64,000 nt of DNA from positions 1 through 64,000 of the forward strand of contig CAZVZM010000002.1 of the NCBI GenBank assembly GCA_964630835.1, given 5' to 3'. Source of the stretch: Halarsenatibacter sp964630835 (GTDB lineage Bacteria > Bacillota > Halanaerobiia > Halanaerobiales > Halarsenatibacteraceae). Position 1 is the stretch's first letter. Every line of letters begins with the position of its first letter. Shown in pieces: positions 51,625-59,508 of this stretch. A model generated the notes under the pieces. That model did not search any database. It worked only from the letters and a program-made list of their open reading frames with translations, and was not told the DNA's origin. The translations under genes and the position numbers were made by a program.

Positions 51625-51945
51625 GTGGGCATGAGAATAAAAAATCATCCAGTACTTGATTTCGATCGCGGCGAGAAATTGACTTTTTATTACAACGGGC
51701 AGAAAATTGAAGCTTTTGAGGGGGAAACTATTGCTGCAGCCCTGCATGCCGCCGGTATTAGGGAGCTCAAGAAAAGCCTGCATCATGAGCGGCCGCGGGG
51801 ATTTTTTTGTGCTATAGGTAATTGTTCATCGTGTCTTATGATCGTTGATGGGGAGCCAAACGTAAAAACCTGTGTGACCGAAGTTGAGGAAGGCATGAGG
51901 GTTGAGGAACAGAAAGGAAAGGGTGATCTGAGTGCAGACATGTGA
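51625..51945 (+). CDS. Small [2Fe-2S] subunit of amino-acid/amine dehydrogenase complex
   Basis: A 106-residue ferredoxin-like protein related to the N-terminal part of sarcosine-oxidase alpha and to HcnA. It begins with a beta-grasp (LTFYYNGQKIEAFEGETIAAAL, in part); cluster ligands are Cys62, Cys67, Cys70 and Cys83 (FFCAIGNCSSC and KTC). GTG 51625 follows GGAAGGAGTGAATAG. It overlaps the next gene by 14 nt and is the first of five tightly packed genes that together look like a membrane-free electron-transfer dehydrogenase for sarcosine, proline, hydroxyproline or a D-amino acid. Confidence 0.85.
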   Translation: MGMRIKNHPVLDFDRGEKLTFYYNGQKIEAFEGETIAAALHAAGIRELKKSLHHERPRGFFCAIGNCSSCLMIVDGEPNVKTCVTEVEEGMRVEEQKGKGDLSADM

Positions 51946-53056
51946 GCTGGCTGTTATTGGCGGAGGACCTGCCGGGCTGGCTGCGGCTCTGAAGGCAGCT
52001 GAGATGGGTATGCAGGATATAGTGCTGCTGGAAAGGGACGATTTTTTGGGCGGGCAGCTTGTAAAGCAGACACACAAGTTTTTCGGCGCCCGGCAGGAGT
52101 ATGCTGGCATGAGAGGAATTGAGATTGCAGAGATGTTTAGAGAGAAAATAGAAGAAGAAAGTGTCATACAGGTCAAAACAGATGCTGTTGTTCAGGGTTT
52201 TTACGAGGACGATGTTTTAACCTATACCCGGGGGAAGAGTTTCAGGCAGCTGGCTCCGGAGAAGATTATTCTGGCCACAGGAGCTTCAGAAAAGATGCTT
52301 GCTTTTCCCGGCAATGATCTGCCCGGGATATACGGAGCCGGGGCAGTACAGACTCTCATGAATGTATACGGGATTGTGCCCGGAAGGAAAATTTTGATGG
52401 TGGGGGGAGGCAATATTGGATTAATTGTAGCGTATCAGCTCCTGCAGGCGGGAGTTGATGTGGCTGCTGTCATTGAAGCTGAGGCTGAAATAGGTGGTTA
52501 TGCTGTGCATGCCTCCAAGATCAGACGCTGTGATGTCCCCATTATGACCGGCTACTCAATAAAAAAAGCCCTGGGTGAGAGAGAGGTTGGGACAGCTGTC
52601 ATCCATGAGCTAAATGAAGAATGGGAGCCTGTATCCGGAACTGAAGAGGAGCTTGAGGTGGACACTATATGCCTGGCTGTGGGGCTTTCACCGCTGATAG
52701 ATCTGGCCGTGCAGGCCGGATGTAACATGGCTTACATACCGGAATTTGGCGGAGATGTGCCCTGGCGAGACGATCAGATGCAGACGAGCCACAGTGATGT
52801 TTTAGTGGCCGGAGATGCAGCCGGAGTGGAGGAGGCTACTGCCGCCATTCTTGAGGGGGAGCTGGCGGCCTGTGCTGCTGTTAAGGACAGCCGGGGCAGC
52901 GGAAGCTCCCTCCAGGCTGAGATGGATGAGATTAGAAATAAGCTCCAGCGGCTCAGGAGAGGGCCTGTTGGTGATGATATTCGCAGGGGACTTAATAAAT
53001 TGAGGAGGTATGATGATGCTGGAGCGGACAGGTATTCCTGCCAAAAAAGAGCTTGA
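51932..53056 (+). CDS. FAD/NAD-dependent oxidoreductase subunit
   Basis: A 374-residue two-dinucleotide-domain flavoprotein. The FAD loop is AVIGGGPAGLAAALKA at the N-terminus, an NAD(P) loop is MVGGGNIGLIVAYQL in the middle, and the C-terminal FAD motif is VLVAGDAAGVEEA. It resembles the alpha subunit of heteromeric sarcosine oxidase, HcnB, and the NAD-linked subunit of archaeal dye-linked proline dehydrogenase. It probably passes electrons from the substrate flavin to NAD+ or a ferredoxin. Start is GTG 51932, inside the previous gene. Its 3' end overlaps the next gene. Confidence 0.88.
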   Translation: MQTCELAVIGGGPAGLAAALKAAEMGMQDIVLLERDDFLGGQLVKQTHKFFGARQEYAGMRGIEIAEMFREKIEEESVIQVKTDAVVQGFYEDDVLTYTRGKSFRQLAPEKIILATGASEKMLAFPGNDLPGIYGAGAVQTLMNVYGIVPGRKILMVGGGNIGLIVAYQLLQAGVDVAAVIEAEAEIGGYAVHASKIRRCDVPIMTGYSIKKALGEREVGTAVIHELNEEWEPVSGTEEELEVDTICLAVGLSPLIDLAVQAGCNMAYIPEFGGDVPWRDDQMQTSHSDVLVAGDAAGVEEATAAILEGELAACAAVKDSRGSGSSLQAEMDEIRNKLQRLRRGPVGDDIRRGLNKLRRYDDAGADRYSCQKRA

Positions 53057-53510
53057 TGAGATTACCCCATCGCCTGAAAGGTTGAAAGAGGGGCCGGTAG
53101 CCATCTTCGAATGTTACCGTGAGATCCCCTGTGATCCCTGCTATTATTCGTGCCCCGTGGAGGCGGTGGAGGAGTTTGTGGACATAAATGATCTTCCGGA
53201 AGTGGATTTCGAAAAGTGCACCGGCTGCGGGCAGTGTATAGCCGCCTGTCCGGGTCTTGCAGTTTTTGTCGTCGATTTTACCCACGGTGAAGAAAGGGGA
53301 TTGATTGGCCTTCCGTATGAATTTACTCCTCTTCCGGATGAGGGAGAGACGGTAACAGCTTTAAATCACGCGGGAGAGGAACTGGGAAGTGCTGTCGTTC
53401 ATAGAGTTCGAAAAAATCAGGAAACCCCGGTTGTCTGGCTGGAAATTGAAAAAGATTATCTGCTCCAGGTAAGGCATTTTTTTAGAGCTGAGGAGGAAAC
53501 TGAAAGATGA
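53016..53510 (+). CDS. 4Fe-4S ferredoxin-type subunit
   Basis: A 164-residue electron-transfer protein with two four-cysteine motifs: Cys33, Cys39, Cys42 and Cys46 (CYREIPCDPCYYSCP) and Cys68, Cys71, Cys74 and Cys78 (CTGCGQCIAACP), each able to hold a [4Fe-4S] cluster. The first has an unusual C-x5-C-x2-C-x3-C spacing. The C-terminal half is acidic and beta-rich without a known domain. ATG 53016 is 7 nt after GGAGG; two earlier ATGs at 53010 and 53013 are too close. It overlaps the 3' end of the flavoprotein gene and is followed by an ATGA junction. Confidence 0.85.
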   Translation: MLERTGIPAKKELDEITPSPERLKEGPVAIFECYREIPCDPCYYSCPVEAVEEFVDINDLPEVDFEKCTGCGQCIAACPGLAVFVVDFTHGEERGLIGLPYEFTPLPDEGETVTALNHAGEELGSAVVHRVRKNQETPVVWLEIEKDYLLQVRHFFRAEEETER

Positions 53511-53785
53511 AAAATGAAGAGGAAGTAATAATTTGTCGCTGTGAGGACATAAGTCTTGCCGAGCTGCGTGCGGTTATCGAAGAGGGATATCATACGATTG
53601 AGGAGATAAAAAGGCAGACAAGACTCAGCATGGGTCCCTGCCGGGGCAGCACATGTCTCGAATTGATCGATTCAATTCTGGCCGGGTACCGCGGCTGCAG
53701 ACGGAAGGATATTAAAATGCCCACCAACCGTCCTCCGCTCGAGGGGATAAAGCTGGGAATTTTAGCGGGTGATAGCCATGAGTAA
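53507..53785 (+). CDS. BFD-like [2Fe-2S] protein
   Basis: A 92-residue protein with the bacterioferritin-associated-ferredoxin-like [2Fe-2S] fold: Cys10 and Cys12 (ICRCED) plus Cys45 and Cys50 (GPCRGSTC). Such domains are fused in sarcosine-oxidase alpha and in HcnB-like proteins but are a separate gene here. It starts at ATG 53507 overlapping the previous stop (ATGA) and itself overlaps the next gene by 8 nt. It probably bridges the two flavoprotein subunits of the complex. Confidence 0.85.
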   Translation: MKNEEEVIICRCEDISLAELRAVIEEGYHTIEEIKRQTRLSMGPCRGSTCLELIDSILAGYRGCRRKDIKMPTNRPPLEGIKLGILAGDSHE

Positions 53786-54923
53786 AACAGCTGAAGCTGT
53801 CGTAATAGGAGGCGGAGTGGTAGGGCTGGCCGTGGCCTACAATCTGGCCCGTAGAGGAATGAATGACGTTATGCTCCTGGAGAGGTCGTATCCGGGCAGC
53901 GGAGCTACAGGCCGCTGTGGAGCCGGGATAAGGCAGCAGTGGGGCACAGAGATGAACTGCCGCCTCGCCCGGGGGAGCATGGAGATATTTGAAAATATGT
54001 CTGAGAGATTAAAGGTGGATGTGGATATAGATTTAAAGCAGAGAGGTTATCTGCTGCTGGCTTTTTCCGAAGCTGAGATGGAGCAGTTTCGAAAAAATAT
54101 TGAGCTGCAGAACAGCCTCGATATCCCCTCGCGCAAGGTTACTCCGGAGGAAGCAAAGGAAATAGTTCCTCACCTGAATAAAGATGGCATCATAGGAGGG
54201 GCTTTCTGTCCGACTGACGGACATGCTGATCCCTTCAGGGTCGTTGAAGCTTACGTTAAAGCATCCGAAAGGCTGGGAGTGGAGATACTTACCCACACAG
54301 AAGCTCTGGACATTGAACTTCAGGGAGGAGAAATTTCCGGGGTGCACTCAGAAAAGGGTTTTATCAGCACTCCCAGAGTTATAAATGCGGCTGGAGGATA
54401 TTCCCGCCAGATTGCCGATATGGTGAATCTCGATCTGCCTGTAAAATCTGAAAGGCATGAAATTTTGGTTACAGAGAGAGTTGAGCCCATGCAGGATCCG
54501 ATGGTCATGTCATTCTCATACAATATTTACTGTCAGCAGACTCCTAAAGGTCCATTTTTGATGGGATTTGGTGATCCCGATGAGCCCGACAGTTTGAATA
54601 TTAATTCGAGCTGGCAGTTTCTGGAGGAGATGGCAGAAAAGGCGGTAAATCTCCTGCCTCCCCTGAAAGGTCTGCGGGTGGTAAGGCAGTGGGCCGGACT
54701 TTACAATATTACTCCCGATCGTCAGCCGATTATAGCTGAAGCGGAAAAAGTTTCCGGCTTTTACATGGCAATAGGTTTTAGCGGTCATGGATTTATGATT
54801 GCTCCCATGACGGCCATAATTCTGGCGGATATGATAACCGGGAGGGAGCCGGAGATGGAGCTGGACCTTGACTTGAAGAGATTTGAACGAGGAGACCTTA
54901 TCCTTGAACCCTCGGTGGTATAG
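53778..54923 (+). CDS. FAD-dependent glycine/sarcosine/D-amino acid-type dehydrogenase
   Basis: Substrate-oxidising flavoprotein of the DadA/SoxB/GlyOx family (381 residues). The FAD loop is VVIGGGVVGLAVAYNLARRG (in part) at the N-terminus; RCGAGIRQQWG and the C-terminal GLYNITPDRQPIIAE and IGFSGHGFMIAPM belong to the family. With the small [2Fe-2S], FAD/NAD, 4Fe-4S and BFD subunits it would make a multisubunit dehydrogenase comparable to archaeal dye-linked L-proline dehydrogenase or heteromeric sarcosine oxidase. ATG 53778 follows GCGGGTGATAGCC. The substrate (sarcosine, proline, hydroxyproline or D-amino acid) is not decidable from sequence. Confidence 0.87.
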   Translation: MSKTAEAVVIGGGVVGLAVAYNLARRGMNDVMLLERSYPGSGATGRCGAGIRQQWGTEMNCRLARGSMEIFENMSERLKVDVDIDLKQRGYLLLAFSEAEMEQFRKNIELQNSLDIPSRKVTPEEAKEIVPHLNKDGIIGGAFCPTDGHADPFRVVEAYVKASERLGVEILTHTEALDIELQGGEISGVHSEKGFISTPRVINAAGGYSRQIADMVNLDLPVKSERHEILVTERVEPMQDPMVMSFSYNIYCQQTPKGPFLMGFGDPDEPDSLNINSSWQFLEEMAEKAVNLLPPLKGLRVVRQWAGLYNITPDRQPIIAEAEKVSGFYMAIGFSGHGFMIAPMTAIILADMITGREPEMELDLDLKRFERGDLILEPSVV

Positions 54924-55000
54924 TTTTATAGTTCTCACCATAACAACCTGAAAAAATGTTGTATATACTGAAAAAATAGCTGCTTAATAAGTTTGATTTT

Positions 55001-55215
55001 GGTTCTTCTCCGCAACCGTGGTGAAATTTACGACATATGCCTGTAAAGTGATAACTGCTCATCTCCTATTAAAGGAAGCTATGAGGCGAAGTGATATTCG
55101 AAATTTTTCGAAGCCCGGGTCAGGTCTATGGCCGAAAACTAAACTGAAGCAGAGGAAAAATTTCATTGTGAGCGGAGCCTCATAGCTTCCTCCAGCAACT
55201 GATGTGGAGAAGAAC
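55001..55215 (+). repeat. Full-length hairpin element (reference copy)
   Basis: 215 bp. Terminal inverted repeats GGTTCTTCTCC (55001-55011) and GGAGAAGAAC (55206-55215). Internal perfect 15-bp arms AGGAAGCTATGAGGC (55073-55087) and GCCTCATAGCTTCCT (55177-55191), and an inner pair GAAATTTTTC / GAAAAATTTC. The whole element can fold as one long nested hairpin. No open reading frame is inside, and no clear target-site duplication is visible. It occupies most of the gene-free interval 54924-55302 between the convergent dehydrogenase gene and nrdJ. Confidence 0.92.
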
Positions 55216-55302
55216 TTTATTTTTTATTTGATGAAAGACTTCGCCACGATATCCAGTATATTTACCGCTGGGGTTGACTTCTATGCAACAGCTTTCTCGT
55301 TT

Positions 55303-57588
55303 TTAGTCGCATTGCGACCATCCGCAGCTGCGACAGACCACGCAGCCTCCATCGCTTTCTAAAGAGCTATCGCATTCAGGACAGGTTCTGTCCTGCATTA
55401 TAACTCCCCGCACTCCCTCAGATGAATCATTTTCATCGCTTTTACCAGCTGCCCGGGCTGCCTTCTTCTTCACTATCTCTGAATTGTGAAGGATTTCGCC
55501 GGGTTTGAATTTCCCCTCTTCCATCTCTTCGGCAAAATCTTCCAGGGCACGGCCGATGGCATCCGGACAGGAGAGATTACATACATCCTGGCTGATCATT
55601 GCGGCCTCACAGCGGATTCCTTTCAGCTGCTCTGAGATTTCTTCCAGGGCCACCCCGCTGCGCAGAGCCAGTGAGGCAAGACGACTTATCGCCTCTGATT
55701 GAGCGTGACAGCCGCCTCCCTTTCCTGTGGTGGTGAATACCTCACAGATGCCTACGTCATCAGCATTTATAGTAATATAGAGCTTACCGCATCCTATTTT
55801 GGTTTTCTCCGTTGTACCTACCGTCGTGCTGGGACGGGGCCTTTTTGTCAGCCCGTCAGATCTGGCAGCTTTTTTCTTACTTTCATCGGTGGAGAGCACC
55901 TGTTCGGATCTGCTGCCATCGCGATATATTGTCACGCCTTTGCAGCCCAGTTCATAGGCCAGCTCATAAACTTCCCTGACATCTTCGGGATCTGCCTCAT
56001 TGCGAAAATTGACGGTTTTGCTGACGGCATTGTCTACATATTTCTGAAATGCAGCCTGAGTTTTTACATGCCATTTGGGGCTGATATCATGAGCGGTGAC
56101 AAAAATATCTTTAAAATCTTGCGGGATTTCAGATATGTTCTGAATTGAGCTCTGTCCGGCCAGCTTATCAATAAGGTCATCGGTGAGGATACCTTTGCTT
56201 CGGGCCATCTCTTCAAAAACCGGGTGAACTTCAATAAATGTATCGTCAAGCACATTTCTCTCATAACATAGAGCAAATATGGGTTCAATACCGCTGCTTG
56301 TGTCGGCAATTATGCTAATTGATCCTGTAGGAGCTATGGTAGTGGTCGTTGCATTTCGATAGGGCTTATCATAAATGCTCTCCGAAAAATTGGGGAAGGG
56401 ACCTCTTTTTTCAGCCAGACGATGAGATTCATCTCGGGCAGTATTTCTAATAAATTTCATGACCTCTTCAGCCCTTTTCACGGCCTCCTGACTGTCATAA
56501 GGTATGCCCAGCTGCAAAAGCATATCGCTATAGCCCATAACTCCCAGGCCTATTTTTCTATTTCCTCTCACCATTTCTTCAATTTCTTCCAGGGGAAATT
56601 CGTTCATGTCAATTACATTGTCAAGAAATCTAACAGCAGTGCGGGTGGTTTTTTCCAGCTTTTCGAAATCCAGTTCGGCGGTGCCGGGTTCTCCCTGCAC
56701 CATTTTTGATAGATTTATGGATCCCAGGTTGCATGCTTCGTAGGGGAGCAGCGGCTGTTCACCGCAGGGATTTGTGCTTTCAATATCCCCGAGAGCCGGT
56801 GTGGGGTTATCCTCATTTATTCTATCGAGAAAAATTATTCCCGGCTCGCCATTTATGTGAGCCATTTCCACTATAAGATTGAATATTTCCCGGGCGTTTT
56901 CCCTGTCCACTTCTTTTTCAGTGCGGGGATTAATAAGGGAATAGTCTTCATTATTCTTCACAGCCTGCATAAATTCCTCGGTGAGGGCGACTGAAATGTT
57001 AAAGTTGGTTAAGCTATCTTCATCCTCTTTGCAGGTGATAAATTCCCTGATATCAGGATGGTCCACCCTGAGCACACCCATGTTTGCTCCCCGTCTCTTC
57101 CCCCCCTGTTTGACTGTATCAGTAGCTGCATCAAATACGCGAATGAAAGAAACAGGACCGCTGGCAACTCCGCCGGTGGAGCGTACTCTATCATTTTTGG
57201 GGCGGAGCCGGGAAAAGCTAAAACCGGTTCCTCCACCGCTCTTATGGATAAGGGCGGAATTTTTAATAGCTTCAAAAATTCCTTCCATGCTGTCTTCAAC
57301 CGGCAGCACAAAGCAGGCACTCAGCTGCTGGAGATCATTATCTGCATTCATAAGCGTGGGAGAATTGGGAAGAAATTCCAGTGAGGTCATAACATCATAA
57401 AACTCCTGAGCGGCCGGCTCGACCGGTTCATCATAGAGCTCATTGGCGCCCGCTATGTTTTGGGCAACGCGATAGAACATCTCCTCGGGAGTTTCAACAA
57501 CTTCTCCCTGAGAATTTTTCTTAAGATAGCGGGCCTGCAGTATTTTTCTGGCATTATCGCTCAACTCAACTTTTTCTCTGCGCTCCAT
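55303..57588 (-). CDS. nrdJ: Adenosylcobalamin-dependent ribonucleotide reductase (class II)
   Basis: Reduces ribonucleotides to deoxyribonucleotides using adenosylcobalamin, independent of oxygen. The 761-residue protein has the SGGGTGFSFSRLRP loop, the active-site cysteine region STNPCGEQPL and the C-terminal TIAPTGSIS. An NrdJ-specific C-terminal extension follows, ending in a four-cysteine zinc-ribbon-like segment (CPECDSS, CVVCRSCGW) plus a last WSQCD cysteine likely used for disulfide relay. ATG 57588 is chosen with GAGGAG about 10 nt upstream; a TTG at 57606 is in frame. I see no cobalamin riboswitch in its leader. Confidence 0.95.
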   Translation of the reverse strand: MERREKVELSDNARKILQARYLKKNSQGEVVETPEEMFYRVAQNIAGANELYDEPVEPAAQEFYDVMTSLEFLPNSPTLMNADNDLQQLSACFVLPVEDSMEGIFEAIKNSALIHKSGGGTGFSFSRLRPKNDRVRSTGGVASGPVSFIRVFDAATDTVKQGGKRRGANMGVLRVDHPDIREFITCKEDEDSLTNFNISVALTEEFMQAVKNNEDYSLINPRTEKEVDRENAREIFNLIVEMAHINGEPGIIFLDRINEDNPTPALGDIESTNPCGEQPLLPYEACNLGSINLSKMVQGEPGTAELDFEKLEKTTRTAVRFLDNVIDMNEFPLEEIEEMVRGNRKIGLGVMGYSDMLLQLGIPYDSQEAVKRAEEVMKFIRNTARDESHRLAEKRGPFPNFSESIYDKPYRNATTTTIAPTGSISIIADTSSGIEPIFALCYERNVLDDTFIEVHPVFEEMARSKGILTDDLIDKLAGQSSIQNISEIPQDFKDIFVTAHDISPKWHVKTQAAFQKYVDNAVSKTVNFRNEADPEDVREVYELAYELGCKGVTIYRDGSRSEQVLSTDESKKKAARSDGLTKRPRPSTTVGTTEKTKIGCGKLYITINADDVGICEVFTTTGKGGGCHAQSEAISRLASLALRSGVALEEISEQLKGIRCEAAMISQDVCNLSCPDAIGRALEDFAEEMEEGKFKPGEILHNSEIVKKKAARAAGKSDENDSSEGVRGVIMQDRTCPECDSSLESDGGCVVCRSCGWSQCD

Positions 57589-57706
57589 CTGGTTCTCACT
57601 CCTCAAATTAATTAATTTGTAGTGCGGTTTAATTTTGGTACATCTTATTTTATCAATATCATCAGGACCTCTGCAACGGTCTTGAAAAGAAATAATTAAA
57701 TAAATT

Positions 57707-57735
57707 GGTTCTTTTCCAGATCAGCTGATAAATTT
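57707..57735 (+). repeat. Possible element end upstream of nrdJ
   Basis: GGTTCTTTTCCAGATCAGCTG is close to the reverse complement of the right terminus of the hairpin element (GGTTCTTCTCCACATCAGTTG). The rest of the element is not recognisable. Confidence 0.45.
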
Positions 57736-57784
57736 TGTTTAAGCTCATTAATGCTTATTCCTTGAAGTTATGAGGAGAAAATAT

Positions 57785-58489
57785 TTAAACTCCAGGTATT
57801 TTGGCTTCCTCTATAGTTTTCCGGGCCAGTATTTTGGCCGGGTCATATATGGTTGCAGTTTCTCCCGTTTTATCAAGATTGAGCAGGGGGAGTTCAGTGC
57901 AGCCCGCGATAATTGCCCGGGCTCCCCGATTTTCCAGGCTTCGGATCGTTTCTTCGATTAATTTTTTGCCTTCCTCGTCGGGGCCTCTTTCTTTAATTTC
58001 GTATATTGCCTGCATTATTTTCTGCAGATATTTTTCTTCAGGAATTAAAGGAGTTAAGCCCCGGTCTTTCAGCGCCTCCTGATAAAGCTTAACTGCAATA
58101 GTTCCTTTCGTTGCCATTATCCCCACAGGGGATTCAGGAGATAAATTTGCGGCAGCGCGGGCAGCTGTGAGATCGATCATATTTAAAAAAGGTATGTTTG
58201 TTTCACTCTTTAAATCGGGGAGAAAGTAGTGGGCTGTATTGCATGGCATTATAAGCAGATCAGCGCCGGCTGCCTCGAGGTTTTGTGCCATTTCCACCAG
58301 GTGCGGCAGAGGATCCCTGCCGCCTCCCAGGATTGCCTCCGTCCGATCGGGAACATCTGGATTATTATCTATGATTATATGCAGGTGTTCCTGGTCGGAC
58401 TCTGCGGGGGTGAGATCAACAATTTTTCTGAATAAATCAACAGTTGCAGCCGGACCCATTCCTCCCATGATCCCAACCGTTTTGTCCAC
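57785..58489 (-). CDS. Aspartate/glutamate racemase family protein
   Basis: PLP-independent racemase fold (234 residues) using two cysteines. They are visible in MPCNTAHYF (about residue 83) and GCTELPLL (about 193), each in the expected half of the protein. The N-terminus GIMGGMGPAATVDLF is typical of the YgeA/aspartate racemase branch. It may supply D-aspartate or another D-amino acid for peptidoglycan. GTG 58489 is preceded by GGAGGT 9 nt upstream; the open frame continues to 58642 but that part is not conserved-looking and overlaps the leader of the next gene. Confidence 0.88.
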   Translation of the reverse strand: MDKTVGIMGGMGPAATVDLFRKIVDLTPAESDQEHLHIIIDNNPDVPDRTEAILGGGRDPLPHLVEMAQNLEAAGADLLIMPCNTAHYFLPDLKSETNIPFLNMIDLTAARAAANLSPESPVGIMATKGTIAVKLYQEALKDRGLTPLIPEEKYLQKIMQAIYEIKERGPDEEGKKLIEETIRSLENRGARAIIAGCTELPLLNLDKTGETATIYDPAKILARKTIEEAKIPGV

Positions 58490-58661
58490 TTCTAAATACC
58501 TCCAGTTAATTGAGATTTGATTTTTTATAAGACCTTTTCTGATATTCTCGCTCATTAAAATAGCTGTCGGCCCGGGCAGGAAAAACGCATGCTGCATATA
58601 ATAAAGTAATTGAGAGGTGTAGAAAAAATGATTAATAGACAATGATTTGGGAGGTAAAAAT

Positions 58662-59141
58662 ATGTTAACGGACAGCTTTAATTTTAATGAGGTGCTGGAG
58701 ATGGCTAAAGATATTGAACAGAAAGGCAGAGAGTATTACGAAAGACAGGCAGAAAAAACTGACGATAAAAAAGCCCGGGAATTATTTCAGCGACTTGCAT
58801 GCGATGAAGAGGATCACTATAACCGCTTTTCAGAGATTCAGAGACAGTTTCAGGAGAAAACAGGCGATAAACCGGATTATATTTCCGATAAACAGGTCAG
58901 TTTATATCTGGAAGCTCTGGTTGAATTCACAGTGTTTCCTGCAGACGAGGCCTCTCAGGAAAAGATCGAGAACCTTGAAGATGTAATCAATATGGCCATA
59001 AGGGCCGAGAAGGACTCCATTTTGTTATATAATGAAATGAAGGAGTACAACAGAGGAAAAACACAGGATGTCATCGAAAAGTTGATAGAGGAAGAAAAGG
59101 AGCACCTGGTTGAGCTGCTCAAACTGGAGTCCGAATTATAG
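58662..59141 (+). CDS. Ferritin-like (rubrerythrin-type) diiron protein
   Basis: A 159-residue four-helix ferritin-like protein. Metal-ligand patterns are present in the four helices: ...EQKGREYYERQA (Glu), CDEEDHYNRF (E-x2-H as DEEDHY), IRAEKDSILLYNEM (Glu) and IEEEKEHLVEL (E-x2-H as EKEH). It lacks the C-terminal rubredoxin domain of rubrerythrin, so it is an erythrin-like protein that may detoxify peroxide or oxygen. ATG 58662 follows GGGAGGTAAAAAT. It is divergent from the racemase and precedes a GIY-YIG gene by 1 nt. Confidence 0.88.
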   Translation: MLTDSFNFNEVLEMAKDIEQKGREYYERQAEKTDDKKARELFQRLACDEEDHYNRFSEIQRQFQEKTGDKPDYISDKQVSLYLEALVEFTVFPADEASQEKIENLEDVINMAIRAEKDSILLYNEMKEYNRGKTQDVIEKLIEEEKEHLVELLKLESEL

Positions 59142-59142
59142 G

Positions 59143-59508
59143 ATGTCTCAAAGCGAGCCGGACGAAGAGTTTATGGAAGAACGCTGTAAAAAGGAATCGC
59201 TTCCAGATAATCCAGACAATACAGATAAGGGTCATTATACCTACATCGTTATGTGCAGTGACAACACACTCTATACTGGCTACACTGTCGATCTGAGCCG
59301 GCGTCTAAGAGAGCATAATTCCGGCAGTGGTGCGCGCTATACCCGGGGACGCACCCCTGTTAAACTGGTGTACAGCGAGTCCTTTTCCACGCAATCAGAA
59401 GCTCAGAAAAGAGAACACGAAATCAAACAGATGTCCCGTCAGGAAAAAGCGTCTCTAGCTGTTTCTGAGGGAAATCTCCCAGAGGGCGAGGTTCGGGCTC
59501 AAGAGTAA
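59143..59508 (+). CDS. GIY-YIG domain protein (YhbQ/UPF0213 type)
   Basis: A 121-residue single-domain GIY-YIG protein with a short acidic N-terminal extension. Motifs are TYIVMCSDNTLYTGYTVDL (the GIY-YIG equivalents, in part), RRLREHN and RTPVKLVYSE, with the glutamate in EAQKREHEIK. Stand-alone members are putative structure-specific nucleases with an unclear role. ATG 59143 starts 1 nt after the stop of the ferritin-like gene; a GGAG lies 13-17 nt upstream, and ATG 59173 is an alternative. Its 3' end overlaps murB on the opposite strand by 86 bp. Confidence 0.85.
   Translation: MSQSEPDEEFMEERCKKESLPDNPDNTDKGHYTYIVMCSDNTLYTGYTVDLSRRLREHNSGSGARYTRGRTPVKLVYSESFSTQSEAQKREHEIKQMSRQEKASLAVSEGNLPEGEVRAQE

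Noticed and set aside
54924..55302. Hairpin element considered as a CRISPR or tandem array
   Set aside because: Copies are dispersed singly with inverted-repeat ends; there are no regular spacers or cas genes.
57589..57784. Possible cobalamin riboswitch upstream of nrdJ
   Set aside because: Expected for a B12-dependent enzyme context, but no B12-box-like sequence is visible in the leader.
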